DNA of 64,000 nucleotides from Singulisphaera sp. GP187 (GCA_945869475.1 CAMBOV010000007.1:1-64000), one strand, 5' to 3'. Positions 20,085 to 29,026 are shown, counted from the stretch's first letter. Notes: generated by a model not told the origin, from the letters alone. Numbers and translations are program-made.

Positions 20085-21425
20085 ATGCGAAACACCTCTC
20101 TTGCGACCGGGCTGATCGTGTGGTTCTGCTGTTGTGTGATCGTGAACGCGCAAGGCGACTCGCCGAACCAAGACGCGTCCACCGACGATCGCAAACGAAA
20201 GCAGATTGCCAAGATGTTGGAATCACTTCCGATTGTCGCGCTGCCGATGACTGCCACGACCGTGCAAGCGCTGATGACACGTGTTGGATTGTTGCCCACC
20301 ACCGCTGCGCTCGAGAAGCCATTCGCCGATGCGCTCACGACCGCGGTTGCTGCGAGTGACGCAAGTCGTCACTCTTTCGCAGCGGGTGCCTTTGCCGATG
20401 CGACGGTTCAATTCACGGCGAAGATGGAGGTCGAGGGGTATCCATCGCGTTCGCAAGGTCCACTCGTGAAGGATCTGCGCGCGCAAGCTCTCGCGATTGA
20501 TCTCACATTGATCGCAAGCGCCGCTGCTGCGTTTGGCAGTGACGAGCGCACCAAGGGAATGATCGAACAAGCGAAGTTGATGCGTCGCGCCGATGCGGCT
20601 GCCGAGACGATGACAAAGGGCACGTCCTTTGCGTTGCCGTTTACGACGGTGACTCCAGCATTCGATGCGCTCGCAACACTCATCGACGCTGACCGCGCCG
20701 CCACGCGTGCGCTGCTCTTAAGCGACGCAGCAAGTCGTGCGCAACTCGCCGAACGTCTTTCGTTTGCGATGTTCGAAGGATCGGTGCTCATGGCGGGCGA
20801 AACGGCGATTGGACTGCAGACCGCGGCGCGCGATCGACCTGCGGGCGAGCCGAAGATTGATGGAGTCGAATTGACCGGAGTCGCAATGCTCATTCAACTC
20901 GGAGGTCTGTACAGCGCGGCGAGTCCTCTAGCGACCTTGAATGCGCCACTCGAACAGGCGCTGCAATCGCAACTGCCGCCAACCATCGCCTTTGCTGCCA
21001 TCTCGGCGCTCGAGAGTGGACCATCGCGCCGACCATCCCGAAATTCTCCGCGCACGATTGGCGAGTTGGAATCCGCTGCCATCGCGCTCGCTGGAGTGAC
21101 CGCTGAGCAGAGCACGGCGATTGGCAACATCGCGACTGCGTGGCGACTCGAAGAGATGCAGGCGTACGTGACTCAGACGCAGAGCGACGGTCCAATGATG
21201 CGCGAGATCGGTTCGTATGCGAGTGGAATCGTCGCGAACGATCCAAAGACGTGGCCCATCGGCGGAGCTGCGCCTGCAGCTTCGGCGCAGTTGATGCAGT
21301 TCACTCAGAAGCGTCAGCAACATTTGATCGCGCGAAGAGCAGCACAGGATCGCGCAGCGAAAGAGATTGATCAGGTGCTCGGCGCAGAACTCGCCGCGCA
21401 ACTCACACCCACCACGCGCAGATGA
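20085..21425 (+). CDS. Secreted protein of unknown function
   Basis: A 446-residue protein that I do not recognise. The first 24 residues are a signal peptide (TGLIVWFCCCVIVNAQG), possibly a lipoprotein signal given the Cys cluster. The mature part is Ala- and Thr-rich and mainly helical, with no catalytic motif I can name. A GGAGA ribosome-binding site precedes the ATG by about 3 nt, so the start is fairly secure though the spacing is short. It lies 13 bp after thrC and may be co-transcribed, but nothing in the protein suggests a link to threonine. Its 3' end overlaps the convergent transporter gene by 23 bp. Confidence 0.7.
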   Translation: MRNTSLATGLIVWFCCCVIVNAQGDSPNQDASTDDRKRKQIAKMLESLPIVALPMTATTVQALMTRVGLLPTTAALEKPFADALTTAVAASDASRHSFAAGAFADATVQFTAKMEVEGYPSRSQGPLVKDLRAQALAIDLTLIASAAAAFGSDERTKGMIEQAKLMRRADAAAETMTKGTSFALPFTTVTPAFDALATLIDADRAATRALLLSDAASRAQLAERLSFAMFEGSVLMAGETAIGLQTAARDRPAGEPKIDGVELTGVAMLIQLGGLYSAASPLATLNAPLEQALQSQLPPTIAFAAISALESGPSRRPSRNSPRTIGELESAAIALAGVTAEQSTAIGNIATAWRLEEMQAYVTQTQSDGPMMREIGSYASGIVANDPKTWPIGGAAPAASAQLMQFTQKRQQHLIARRAAQDRAAKEIDQVLGAELAAQLTPTTRR

Positions 21426-22914
21426 TCGTGATCACGACGATCGCGCAGATGTTCAAGAGCAATCCGACGCGCATCATCGTGCGCATTGGCAAGAGTCCAG
21501 TCGAATAGACGATCGCGTTGGGTGGAGTGCCGACGGGCAGCATGAACGCCAAGCTTGCGCTGAGCGCGGCCATGATGACCAACTTGTCCGATGCGACTCC
21601 AAGACCTGGAGCCATCGCGCCAACGATTGGAACCGCAGTCGCCGTGAGCGCGGTGTTCGATGCAATCTCGCTTGCGAATGTGAGCACGCTTGAGAGACCC
21701 GCGATCACGAGCGGCTCAGGGAGTCCGCCCAATCCGCTCGCACACTCTGCGATTCGTTTCGAGACGCCAGTGCGTTGCATCGCGTCGGCGAGAGAGAGCC
21801 CACCGCCGAAGAGCATGAAAACTCCCCAGGGCAGTCGCTGCGTCAGTGCCCACGGCACGATCGGTTCGACGCGTCCACGAACCGCTGGCAAAATGAAGAG
21901 CACGATCGCTGCGGCGATTGCGATCATTCCATCCTTCATCACGAGCGATGGAGCGACCGACTTCACGAACGGTGCGCTCACCCATGCGATGACCGTCAAC
22001 GCGAAGATGACGATCGTGAGTTTGCCCGCGCGGGTCAATGCAACTCGCTCTGTGGATGGCGCTGGGTCATCTGTGAGCGTCAGCGCATGACATGGAAAAA
22101 CGAATCGAAAGATCACAAGCGCGCAGATCATCATGAGCACGCCCGTCGGCACGCCGATCGATGACCAGCGCAGGAAGTCCATGCTTCCGCCGTTGGCGTT
22201 GATCCACTCGGCGCCAATTGGATTGGGCGGGCTTCCGAGCACCGTCATCACTCCACCGATGGTTGCTCCGTAGGCGACGGCGAGCAGAATCGCGTGCTGA
22301 AAGTTTGTTGCGGCAGACTTGGCCGCAGTGTGAGACTCGCTCGACGGTGCGTCGCTCACCGCATACATCGCAATCGCCGCACTCGCGAGCGGAAGCATCA
22401 TCGCCGCAGTCGCCGTGTTCGAGACCCACGCGCTGATGAGCGCCGAGACAATCAAGAACGCGGCGATCACCCGTCGCGGAGCGTTACCGATGCATCCGAT
22501 CACGCTCATCAAGAATCGGCGCGCGATCCCGTGTCGCTCGAGAGCGAGTCCAAGGACGCAACCGCCTGCGAAGAGAAAGATGACGTCGTTTGCATAGGGC
22601 GCGAGCGCCTGCTCGGTGGTCGATGTTCCAAGCAGTGGAAGCACGATGATGGGAAGTAATCCAGTGACCGCGAGGTCGACGGCTTGGGTCATCCACCAGA
22701 GTGCCATCCACACGAGCAACCCCACGACAGCTGCGCCCGAGGTTGTGAGTGCGGCGCCCGAGGTCGAAAGTGCCGCTGTGCCCTCTGCTGTGGGACGGAG
22801 CCATATATAGAGAGCTGCGCCGATCACGGGTCCCGCCCACATCGCGAGTTGGCGAACGAGAGTCGATCGTCCATCCGAGTACTCGTGCGAAATTGTCACG
22901 ATCGAAGAGTACAA
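21403..22914 (-). CDS. DASS/SLC13-family sodium-dependent transporter
   Basis: A 503-residue membrane protein of the divalent anion:Na+ symporter family (SLC13, CitT/SdcS-like), which moves dicarboxylates, citrate or sulfate across the inner membrane. The Ser-Asn-Thr signature is present (AWVSNTATAAMMLPLASA), and its repeat partner appears in the second half (FASEIASNTALTATAVPIV). About 12 hydrophobic helices are visible. The substrate cannot be read from the sequence. Sulfate is conceivable next to a sulfatase and SAM-related genes, but that is only context. It diverges from SAM-operon 2, whose riboswitch lies 36 bp beyond its start codon. Confidence 0.87.
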   Translation of the reverse strand: MYSSIVTISHEYSDGRSTLVRQLAMWAGPVIGAALYIWLRPTAEGTAALSTSGAALTTSGAAVVGLLVWMALWWMTQAVDLAVTGLLPIIVLPLLGTSTTEQALAPYANDVIFLFAGGCVLGLALERHGIARRFLMSVIGCIGNAPRRVIAAFLIVSALISAWVSNTATAAMMLPLASAAIAMYAVSDAPSSESHTAAKSAATNFQHAILLAVAYGATIGGVMTVLGSPPNPIGAEWINANGGSMDFLRWSSIGVPTGVLMMICALVIFRFVFPCHALTLTDDPAPSTERVALTRAGKLTIVIFALTVIAWVSAPFVKSVAPSLVMKDGMIAIAAAIVLFILPAVRGRVEPIVPWALTQRLPWGVFMLFGGGLSLADAMQRTGVSKRIAECASGLGGLPEPLVIAGLSSVLTFASEIASNTALTATAVPIVGAMAPGLGVASDKLVIMAALSASLAFMLPVGTPPNAIVYSTGLLPMRTMMRVGLLLNICAIVVITIICAWWV

Positions 22915-22950
22915 ACGGTTTGCTTTCTTAGAACCTTGGTGTACCCTTTT

Positions 22951-23050
22951 GGTGCATCAAGAGTCCTGAACTGACCTCTTCAAGTTCAGGCGGCAACCGA
23001 GCCCATAGGGTCACGGTGCCGAGGTCAGGTCCTGACGGGACCGATGTGGC
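22951..23050 (+). ncRNA. SAM-clan (SAM-I/IV-like) riboswitch candidate 2
   Basis: P1 GCATC (22954-22958); joint AAGAGT; P2 CCTGAACT/AGTTCAGG (22965-22972, 22983-22990) with loop GACCTCTTCA; P3 opened by CGGCAACC (22991-22998) and closed by GGTGCCG (23015-23021), with an inner CCC/GGG; GAGGTC (23021-23026) complementary to the GACCTC loop (pseudoknot); P4 GGTCC/GGACC (23028-23042); GATGT closes P1 (23043-23047). Blocks AGAGT, GACCTC, GCAACCGAG, GGTGC and GAGGTCA are shared with candidate 1, while P2, distal P3 and P4 differ in sequence but stay paired. Two small hairpins follow (GGGC/GCCC, GCACA/TGTGC). TTGCTT (22920-22925) and TACCCT (22942-22947) could be the promoter. Such RNAs normally shut expression off when SAM is plentiful. 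Confidence 0.8.
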
Positions 23051-23154
23051 GCTGGGCTTTGCCCGCACAAAAACTGTGCGATCAATGAAACCCAATGCAC
23101 AAATGATTCATGCGGCGATGTTCGTCGCACACCCGTCGAGCTTGATTGCTTTGG

Positions 23155-23172
23155 TGCAGTGGAGTCACTGCA
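23155..23172 (+). promoter_or_regulatory. Shine-Dalgarno hairpin of SAM-operon 2
   Basis: TGCAGTG and CACTGCA form a perfect 7-bp stem with loop GAGT, so the GGAG ribosome-binding site sits at the top of the hairpin, directly before the ATG at 23173. It is the counterpart of the operon 1 hairpin: same GTGGAGTCAC centre, different but still complementary outer stem. Confidence 0.7.
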
Positions 23173-24639
23173 ATGGCAACGCCTCGCAAAACCGCTTCAA
23201 AACAAGGCTCAAATGGAATTCTCGAACGACTCGGTCTCTTCGGACTCGGCAAGATTGAGCCCGTCATTCTCGCAGCACTCGCGAGTGAGTTGCCGCTCTT
23301 GCTCATCGGTCCGCATGGATGCGCCAAGAGCATGTTGCTCGAGCGACTTGCCAAAGCACTCGCGCTTGAGTTTCGTCATTACAACGCGAGTCTTCTGAAC
23401 TACGACGACCTTGTGGGCTATCCACTGCCCGATGAACATGGATCGCTTCGCTACGTGCAGACGCCTGCGAGTATCTGGCCAGCCGAGGCGGTCTTTCTCG
23501 ACGAGCTCAGTCGGTGCCGTCCCGACATGCAGAACCGACTCTTCTCGATCATCCACGAGAAGCGCGTGCAGGGAATCGCACTTGAGCGGCTGCGCTATCG
23601 CTGGTCGGCGATGAATCCGCCGCCATGCAACTCAGCCGAGAACGACGCGCCAGAAAGTGCGGACGATTCGGTCGGATACGCCGGATCAGAACCGCTCGAT
23701 GCTGCACTCGCTGACCGCTTTGGATTCATCGTCGAAATGCCCTCGTGGAAAGCGCTCTCAGTCACAGCGCGCAATGCGATCATCTCGCACAGCGATTGCA
23801 TGGTCGCCCCCGCGATGGCGCAGCAACTGCACGTGGCGATCAATGATGCACGTGCGGTGAGCGCACAACTCGAGAAGGCGTTTGCGAAACAGCTCACTGA
23901 GTACACGCGACGCGTGGTTGATCACTCCTACACGATCGGCATCGAGCTCTCTGCGCGCCGCGCGAATCTTCTCATGCGCGTGATCTGCAGTGTGCACGCG
24001 GTGCGATACACGAACGATCCACTCGCCGATCTCGGCGAGAGTTGTTGGATGGCCCTCTCACACTCATTGCCGCAGCGCGCGCAGGGCATCCGCATTCCCG
24101 ATGGAAAATTACTTGCTGCGCACCGTGATGCGTGGAAGATTGCGCAACTCAGTGAGGCAGACCCCAGGCGGATGCTCGCGGCCGAGAGTGACCACGTGCG
24201 TCGCGCCTTGTTGGCACTCTTACTCACCCAGTCAACCGACGCAGAGGCCTCGGCGCATGTCGCGGATGCCCTTGCGCATTGTAAAAGCGGCGCGCGCGAG
24301 GCTTTCGCACTGCATCTCATCGAGCACGCTGCGATTGGGCGCGTCCATGTTGCTGTTGCTGAGCAGATCGCTGAACTCGCAGCAACGACGCAACGAGAGC
24401 AGACTTTCAACACCTCCATCGCCGCTGGCAGCACGCGACACGCGGTTGGAATGCATGTCGAGTGCTTCCTCGCGTCGCTTGTCCAGTCTGACGAGCATGG
24501 ACTTCTTCGAAACCTCGTCATCTCCCTCTACGCGAGAGATGAGAAGCAGACGATCAAGAGCATCGATCGGGCGATCGCCTCATGGGTGGAGATGCGCGCG
24601 CGCTTTCGCATCGAAAAGGAGACTGCTCGTGCAGCGTGA
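23173..24639 (+). CDS. MoxR-type AAA+ ATPase, copy 2
   Basis: A 488-residue MoxR-group AAA+ ATPase heading SAM-operon 2. Walker A is GPHGCAKS (residues 46-53), Walker B AVFLDE, with a sensor-1-like AMNP. The segment YNASLLNYDDLVGYPLPDEHG is almost identical to copy 1, as are LSRCRPDMQNRLFSIIHEKR and SLPQRAQG. It lacks the basic N-terminal extension of copy 1 and has an acidic insert after the sensor region. I use the ATG at 23173 because GGAG lies 8 nt upstream. Its stop overlaps the start of the small protein by 11 nt. It is expected to form a hexameric ring working with the VWA protein two genes downstream. Confidence 0.9.
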   Translation: MATPRKTASKQGSNGILERLGLFGLGKIEPVILAALASELPLLLIGPHGCAKSMLLERLAKALALEFRHYNASLLNYDDLVGYPLPDEHGSLRYVQTPASIWPAEAVFLDELSRCRPDMQNRLFSIIHEKRVQGIALERLRYRWSAMNPPPCNSAENDAPESADDSVGYAGSEPLDAALADRFGFIVEMPSWKALSVTARNAIISHSDCMVAPAMAQQLHVAINDARAVSAQLEKAFAKQLTEYTRRVVDHSYTIGIELSARRANLLMRVICSVHAVRYTNDPLADLGESCWMALSHSLPQRAQGIRIPDGKLLAAHRDAWKIAQLSEADPRRMLAAESDHVRRALLALLLTQSTDAEASAHVADALAHCKSGAREAFALHLIEHAAIGRVHVAVAEQIAELAATTQREQTFNTSIAAGSTRHAVGMHVECFLASLVQSDEHGLLRNLVISLYARDEKQTIKSIDRAIASWVEMRARFRIEKETARAA

Positions 24640-25084
24640 ATCGCCACCCAACGTGTTGAACAACATGGGCAGCCGACCACATGTGAGCGTGACGATGCGT
24701 GGCGCCGCTGGGCTCGTGGGTCGACTCGTGCTGTGGGCGCCGACCGTTGCGACGAGCGAGACTCCGCTCGAAGCGTGGGGGCGAGAGCTCGGATTCACTG
24801 GGTCACCCTTCACTCATGCTGCTGCGTTCGACCTACTCAAAGTAATTGAGATTCCAGCGGCGTTTCCAGCGATCGCGCCGGTGCTCGCCAATGACAAGGG
24901 CACCGCGGCCGCCGCAACCTCGCCCGAAATGAACTGGCACCTTGCCTTCGCCTTGCGCGCGCGCTGCACATCGAAAGTCTTCCTGCGCGGCCGCTCACCG
25001 ATTGTTATCTCGTCGATGTTGACCATGCCACTGACCATTCTCATTCCACGCACCACACAAGAAAAGGAAGTTCAAATCTCATGA
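24629..25084 (+). CDS. Small unknown protein of SAM-operon 2
   Basis: A 151-residue protein without recognised domains. The GTG start at 24629 follows an AAGGAG site by 7 nt and overlaps the end of the MoxR gene. The stop overlaps the VWA start (ATGA at 25081), so its reading frame is embedded in a coupled operon. Weak but positionally consistent similarity to the operon 1 protein (8897-9382): VLNNMGSRP, FPAIAPV, and a C-terminal RGRSPIV followed by MPLTILIP. The large sequence divergence compared with its neighbours suggests a rapidly evolving adaptor or specificity factor. A frame running from 23990 through this gene is an artefact of the overlapping MoxR gene. Confidence 0.72.
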   Translation: MQRESPPNVLNNMGSRPHVSVTMRGAAGLVGRLVLWAPTVATSETPLEAWGRELGFTGSPFTHAAAFDLLKVIEIPAAFPAIAPVLANDKGTAAAATSPEMNWHLAFALRARCTSKVFLRGRSPIVISSMLTMPLTILIPRTTQEKEVQIS

Positions 25085-26463
25085 ACGTCACAACCACCGC
25101 ACCACCATCCATCACCGCTCATGAGATCTTCGATCGCGTCAGCAACAGTCTTCCAGCCGGTGATTACTGCCTGCCGGGACTCCTTCAACTCTGCGAGATC
25201 TCAATCACCGACGCTGTGCCGACCGCATGCATCGAATGTGCGACTCCACCAGTGATGCATGTCTCACCCACCTTCGTTCGCGAGCACTGCAAGACCAACG
25301 AGCATCTTGTGATGCTCATCATGCACGAGATTCATCACCTCATTCTTGGTCACACCCGCCTCTGTCCACGTGCGACGCAACTCGACAACGTCGTCTTCGA
25401 TGCCATCATCAACTCGATGCTCTGCCAACTCTTTCCAGACGAGTGTTCATTCTCATTCTTCACTGAGTTCTATCGATCGGATCGCTTTCCCCAGTGTTTC
25501 TTGCGGCCGCCACCCAACTGGACTGGAACGTGGGGAGAGGTGACGACACCAGAAGCCCTCGCGGGTGCAGAGTTCGCTGAAGCAGCGAGCGTCTATGCGC
25601 GACTCTACGGCGACGGGTGTACGTACGAGGAACTTCGCGCGGTCATGGTCGCCCATGCGCAAGCCGCGAATGATCAGCAGGTCACATTACTCGGCGACCA
25701 CTCACCTGAGGGTGAGGGATCGAGCAGCGATGAAGCGGCGGTGGCGCGTGCGCCATGCTTCTTCCGTGAAATTCGCAACATCATCGATCATTGGCCGAAG
25801 ACTGACCGTGCTGGGCGCGCGTGGGGAGCCGCCATCCGCAAGAAATTTCTCGCGCGCAAGGCTGTTTCGAACCAATCGAGACTCCGCCGGCTCCTGCAGC
25901 GCATCGGCAAACCGCGCAACGGTGCAGAGTCGCGCCTGCGCCGCGTAAGTGTTGGCACGACCAACGTGAGCGCGCCGATTGCACGACTCGACCGGCGTTC
26001 AATCGTCGCCCGTTCGCTCGGAGCACAACTGCTCTTGCCGTCGACCAGCGTGAGTCACCGCGTTCGCACGCCGATCACCACACGCACCCATGTGTATCTG
26101 GATGTCTCTGGATCAATGAATGGAGTGCTCGCCGCAGTTCTGGGGGCGATGCATCTATGCCGCGAGTTTGTCCATCCGACGGTGCATCAGTTTTCAACGC
26201 GCATCGTCGACACGAGCATGCGCACGCTGCTCTCGGGTGAGATCAGCTCGACCGGCGGCACAGAGATCGCGTGTGTTCTCACCCACATGCGCACACACAA
26301 TGTGAAACGCGCGGTCATCATCACCGACGGACTTGTCGGCGCGCCATCACCAGAAGGCGCGGAGTGGATGCGCGGTGCGCGCATCGGCGTTGCCCTCACA
26401 CCGGGCAGCCAACGCAGCGATCTCGAGGCGCACGTGACCGAGTTCGTCCAACTTCAACAGTAA
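25081..26463 (+). CDS. DUF2201-type metallopeptidase-like / VWA protein, copy 2
   Basis: A 460-residue paralogue of the protein at 7521-8900. The N-terminal predicted metallopeptidase domain has HEIHHLILGH (His82, Glu83, His86, His91). The C-terminal VWA domain has DVSGS (Asp341), STGGT and ITDG, a full MIDAS metal site. Long shared stretches include SGQYCLP/AGDYCLP near the N-terminus, VPTACIEC, and DRFPECFLRPP/DRFPQCFLRPP. The central Arg-rich linker differs. It is coupled to the small protein upstream and lies 11 bp before the metK-like gene. Whether the zincin site cuts a protein or only binds metal is not known for this family. Confidence 0.9.
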   Translation: MNVTTTAPPSITAHEIFDRVSNSLPAGDYCLPGLLQLCEISITDAVPTACIECATPPVMHVSPTFVREHCKTNEHLVMLIMHEIHHLILGHTRLCPRATQLDNVVFDAIINSMLCQLFPDECSFSFFTEFYRSDRFPQCFLRPPPNWTGTWGEVTTPEALAGAEFAEAASVYARLYGDGCTYEELRAVMVAHAQAANDQQVTLLGDHSPEGEGSSSDEAAVARAPCFFREIRNIIDHWPKTDRAGRAWGAAIRKKFLARKAVSNQSRLRRLLQRIGKPRNGAESRLRRVSVGTTNVSAPIARLDRRSIVARSLGAQLLLPSTSVSHRVRTPITTRTHVYLDVSGSMNGVLAAVLGAMHLCREFVHPTVHQFSTRIVDTSMRTLLSGEISSTGGTEIACVLTHMRTHNVKRAVIITDGLVGAPSPEGAEWMRGARIGVALTPGSQRSDLEAHVTEFVQLQQ

Positions 26464-26474
26464 GAAAGGCAACA

Positions 26475-27707
26475 ATGACTCACACCACCATCGTCAACAC
26501 CACACACACTCCGATCGTCCCCACAGGATGGACCCTGCGATGCGCCGAATGGATCTTGCCAGCCCATCCCGACAAACTCTGCGACGCGATCTGCGATCGG
26601 TTCGTCGGCGAAGCGATGCGCCGCGAGGCACGCGCACTCGTCGGAGTCGAGGCAGCGGTGCATCGATCAAGCGTCTTCATCACAGGACGCATCGCATGCG
26701 CAGATTTCGAATCGATCGATGTCGAGGCGATCGTGCGTGATGTGTACCGAGCAGCGGGATACCACCCCGACTGCCCTCCCAGTCCAGATGCGCTGCGCAT
26801 CGTGACCGACCTTGACATCGGACCACTCTGCGCAGATGAAGCTCGCATTCGTTCGATCTCAGATGACCAATCGATTATCACTGGCTACGCGCAGAGCACT
26901 GCGGCTTCTGGTGGACTGCCCCCCGAGCACGTCCTCGCGCGATCGATCGCCAAGAGTCTCTTCAACGCGATTCGCGCGAGCGATTGCCCGGCGACGCTCG
27001 GTCCAGATGCGAAGGTGCTTGTGCTCGCATGCGAGTCGCCTGACCGCTCCGTGTTTCGTCTCGACCAGGTGACGATTTCACTTCAATACTGCGAGTTGCT
27101 TGCAACATATGAAGATGGACTGCGCGTAGCACGGTCGGTCGTTGATCTCGTCGTTGAACGATTCTCGCAGGAGTATCCCGGGTTCGAGTGCAACGCGAAA
27201 ATGAAGTTTCTCTTCAACCCCTGCGGCGACTTCGGATGCGGCGGACCGCTCGGCGACAACGGTCTCGCTGGCAAGAAGTTGGTCGTCGACTACTACGGTC
27301 CGCGCGTTCCCATCGGAGGTGGCGCGATGTCGGGCAAGGATTTCTGGAAGGTCGATCGCGCGGGACCCCTCATCGCGCGCGAGGTCGCGCAGTATTGCGT
27401 TGCGCGGTTTGGACTGCGCGCGTGTACGGTGACGCTTGCGATTAGTCCTGGCGACCGGGTCTTTCAAATCGTGAACGTCGACACGCATGGAGGAGTTGCG
27501 CTCGACTGTGCAGTGCTCGCGAAGAGTCTCACGAGCGGCAAGCGCGTCGACCTGCGACTCTCGTGTAAGTGGAAGTGGTTCCGGCAACCGACGTTTGCCA
27601 CCGCGGCGCTCTGGGGTCACTTCTTCGAGGCATCGCTCGATCGTTATGTTGTGCAGAGCGCGACCAGCGAACTCGCTCACGAACTTAGTGAACGCGCAAT
27701 CGTCTGA
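26475..27707 (+). CDS. Divergent S-adenosylmethionine synthetase-like protein, copy 2
   Basis: A 410-residue MetK homologue ending SAM-operon 2. Core residues retained: HPDK (His31, Asp33, Lys34), SDDQS (Asp131), GPDAK (Lys180), GDNGLAGKK (Asp261, Lys268) and GGGAMSGKDFWKVDR (Lys288, Lys292). The Gly of GHPDK is Ala30. By eye against E. coli MetK, Glu55 is Arg72, Arg244 is Lys267, and the STQH His is replaced by Tyr in SLQYCE. It is roughly half identical to copy 1 by eye. The ATG at 26475 follows an AAAGG site. It carries an N-terminal extension of about 14 residues relative to copy 1. It overlaps the convergent permease remnant by 23 bp. Confidence 0.9.
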   Translation: MTHTTIVNTTHTPIVPTGWTLRCAEWILPAHPDKLCDAICDRFVGEAMRREARALVGVEAAVHRSSVFITGRIACADFESIDVEAIVRDVYRAAGYHPDCPPSPDALRIVTDLDIGPLCADEARIRSISDDQSIITGYAQSTAASGGLPPEHVLARSIAKSLFNAIRASDCPATLGPDAKVLVLACESPDRSVFRLDQVTISLQYCELLATYEDGLRVARSVVDLVVERFSQEYPGFECNAKMKFLFNPCGDFGCGGPLGDNGLAGKKLVVDYYGPRVPIGGGAMSGKDFWKVDRAGPLIAREVAQYCVARFGLRACTVTLAISPGDRVFQIVNVDTHGGVALDCAVLAKSLTSGKRVDLRLSCKWKWFRQPTFATAALWGHFFEASLDRYVVQSATSELAHELSERAIV

Positions 27708-29026
27708 GCGCACTCTTGACATCTGCAGCCGGCAGCGCGCAGCGAATCGCGGCGAAGAAGATGGGCACCGAGACCGCCGCGAGCACAATCGTGTCGAGCG
27801 CGATGAGTAGCGGCGCAAACGAGTCAATGCCGCTCCAATAGACGATCAAGAGATTCGTCGCGAATGCGACGGCGCACATCACGATGCCGCCGCCGAAGCG
27901 AAACGGTCGTGGTCCAGTGGGATCGACGCGCCGCAGCACCGCGACACTCACAGGAATCGTCACGACGCTGAGAAAGTACGCGGCCGCGTTGAGGTTCGCG
28001 AGTTTGGTCCAGTTGGGATAGGCAACAACGATGACTGCGCTGATCGCCCAGCAGACCAGGAGCGATGTGACTGGCACCCCCTGCTTGTTCAGCGAGAGAA
28101 AAATGCTCGGTGCGAACTGCTGTTGCGCAGCGGCATATCCGACGCGACCTGTGCTCGCGACGTACGCGAGCCCACTGCCACCTGGCGAGATGACCGCATC
28201 GACAGACAACAACTTCGCAAGCAGTGGCATCCCCGCGACCATCAAGATCGCCATGAACGGCGCGTTGTTTTCGTCGAGGCTTAGGGTGAGCCATCCACCT
28301 GCAAACGATGCAGGGTCAAGCGCGCCGATGAATGCAGCTTGCACGACGAGGTAGAGCCCCACTGCGAAACACGTCGAGACGATGAACGCGAATGGAATGT
28401 CGCGGCCGGGATTGCGCGACTCGGCCGCAAGATCGGCGATGATGCGAAATCCGCAGAGCGTGAAGACGATCCCGCCCGACGAGAGCGCTGCGAAGAGACT
28501 CTGCACGCCGAGCGGCATGAATCCATCTCCATGCGAGTGAAAATTGCGCGGCTCGAAACGTGTGCAGAGCAGCACGATCGCGACACCAATTGGCACCGCA
28601 AGCTTCCACCAGGTGATCCAATTGTTCATGCGAATCAACCAGCGAATGCCGAAAAAGTTCAGCACTGTAAAGACGCCCACGAGTGCGATCGTGATGACCT
28701 GGCCCCAGAGGCTCAGTGTCGCTGCGTTGCCGCTCTTGAGCCACGGGACATATGTTGCGCTGTACGTCACGATGCTCGTCGCTTCGATCGATGGCGTGGT
28801 GACGTATGAGAAGTACAACAGCCACACACGCGAGTTCTGCGAGGCAGAGTCCCATGATGAGCATGAGCACTCCGCCGATCACCCATGCGAGCATCGCTGC
28901 GGGACCCGCCTGCGTCGCGGCCGCCATCGGCGAGTAAAGCCATCCTGAACCGACGACTCCAGAAATTCCAAGGGCGACGAGTCCCCACCGCCCGATGTCG
29001 CGACGAAGTGTGCGCTGATGCGCCAT
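27685..29026 (-). pseudogene. APC-family amino-acid permease, broken by a deletion/frameshift
   Basis: Two frames together encode an amino-acid/polyamine permease. The first (from 29026) carries LVALGISGVVGSGWLYSP and a second helix ending in LCLAEL. The second (from about 28829 to 27685) continues with LYFSYVTTPSIEATSIV and the remaining helices. At the junction near 28828-28832 the frame changes, and about 30 residues normally found between these helices (the rest of transmembrane helix 2 and the start of helix 3) are missing. The cause is a frame-breaking deletion rather than a single-base error. The rest of the protein is intact and unmutated, so the lesion is recent or an assembly fault. 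It lies 82 bp downstream of recD on the same strand. Confidence 0.8.

Noticed and set aside
23990-24628. Upstream part of the long frame that contains the small protein of operon 2
   Set aside because: It overlaps MoxR copy 2 in another frame. The GTG at 24629 with a strong AAGGAG site is the credible start.
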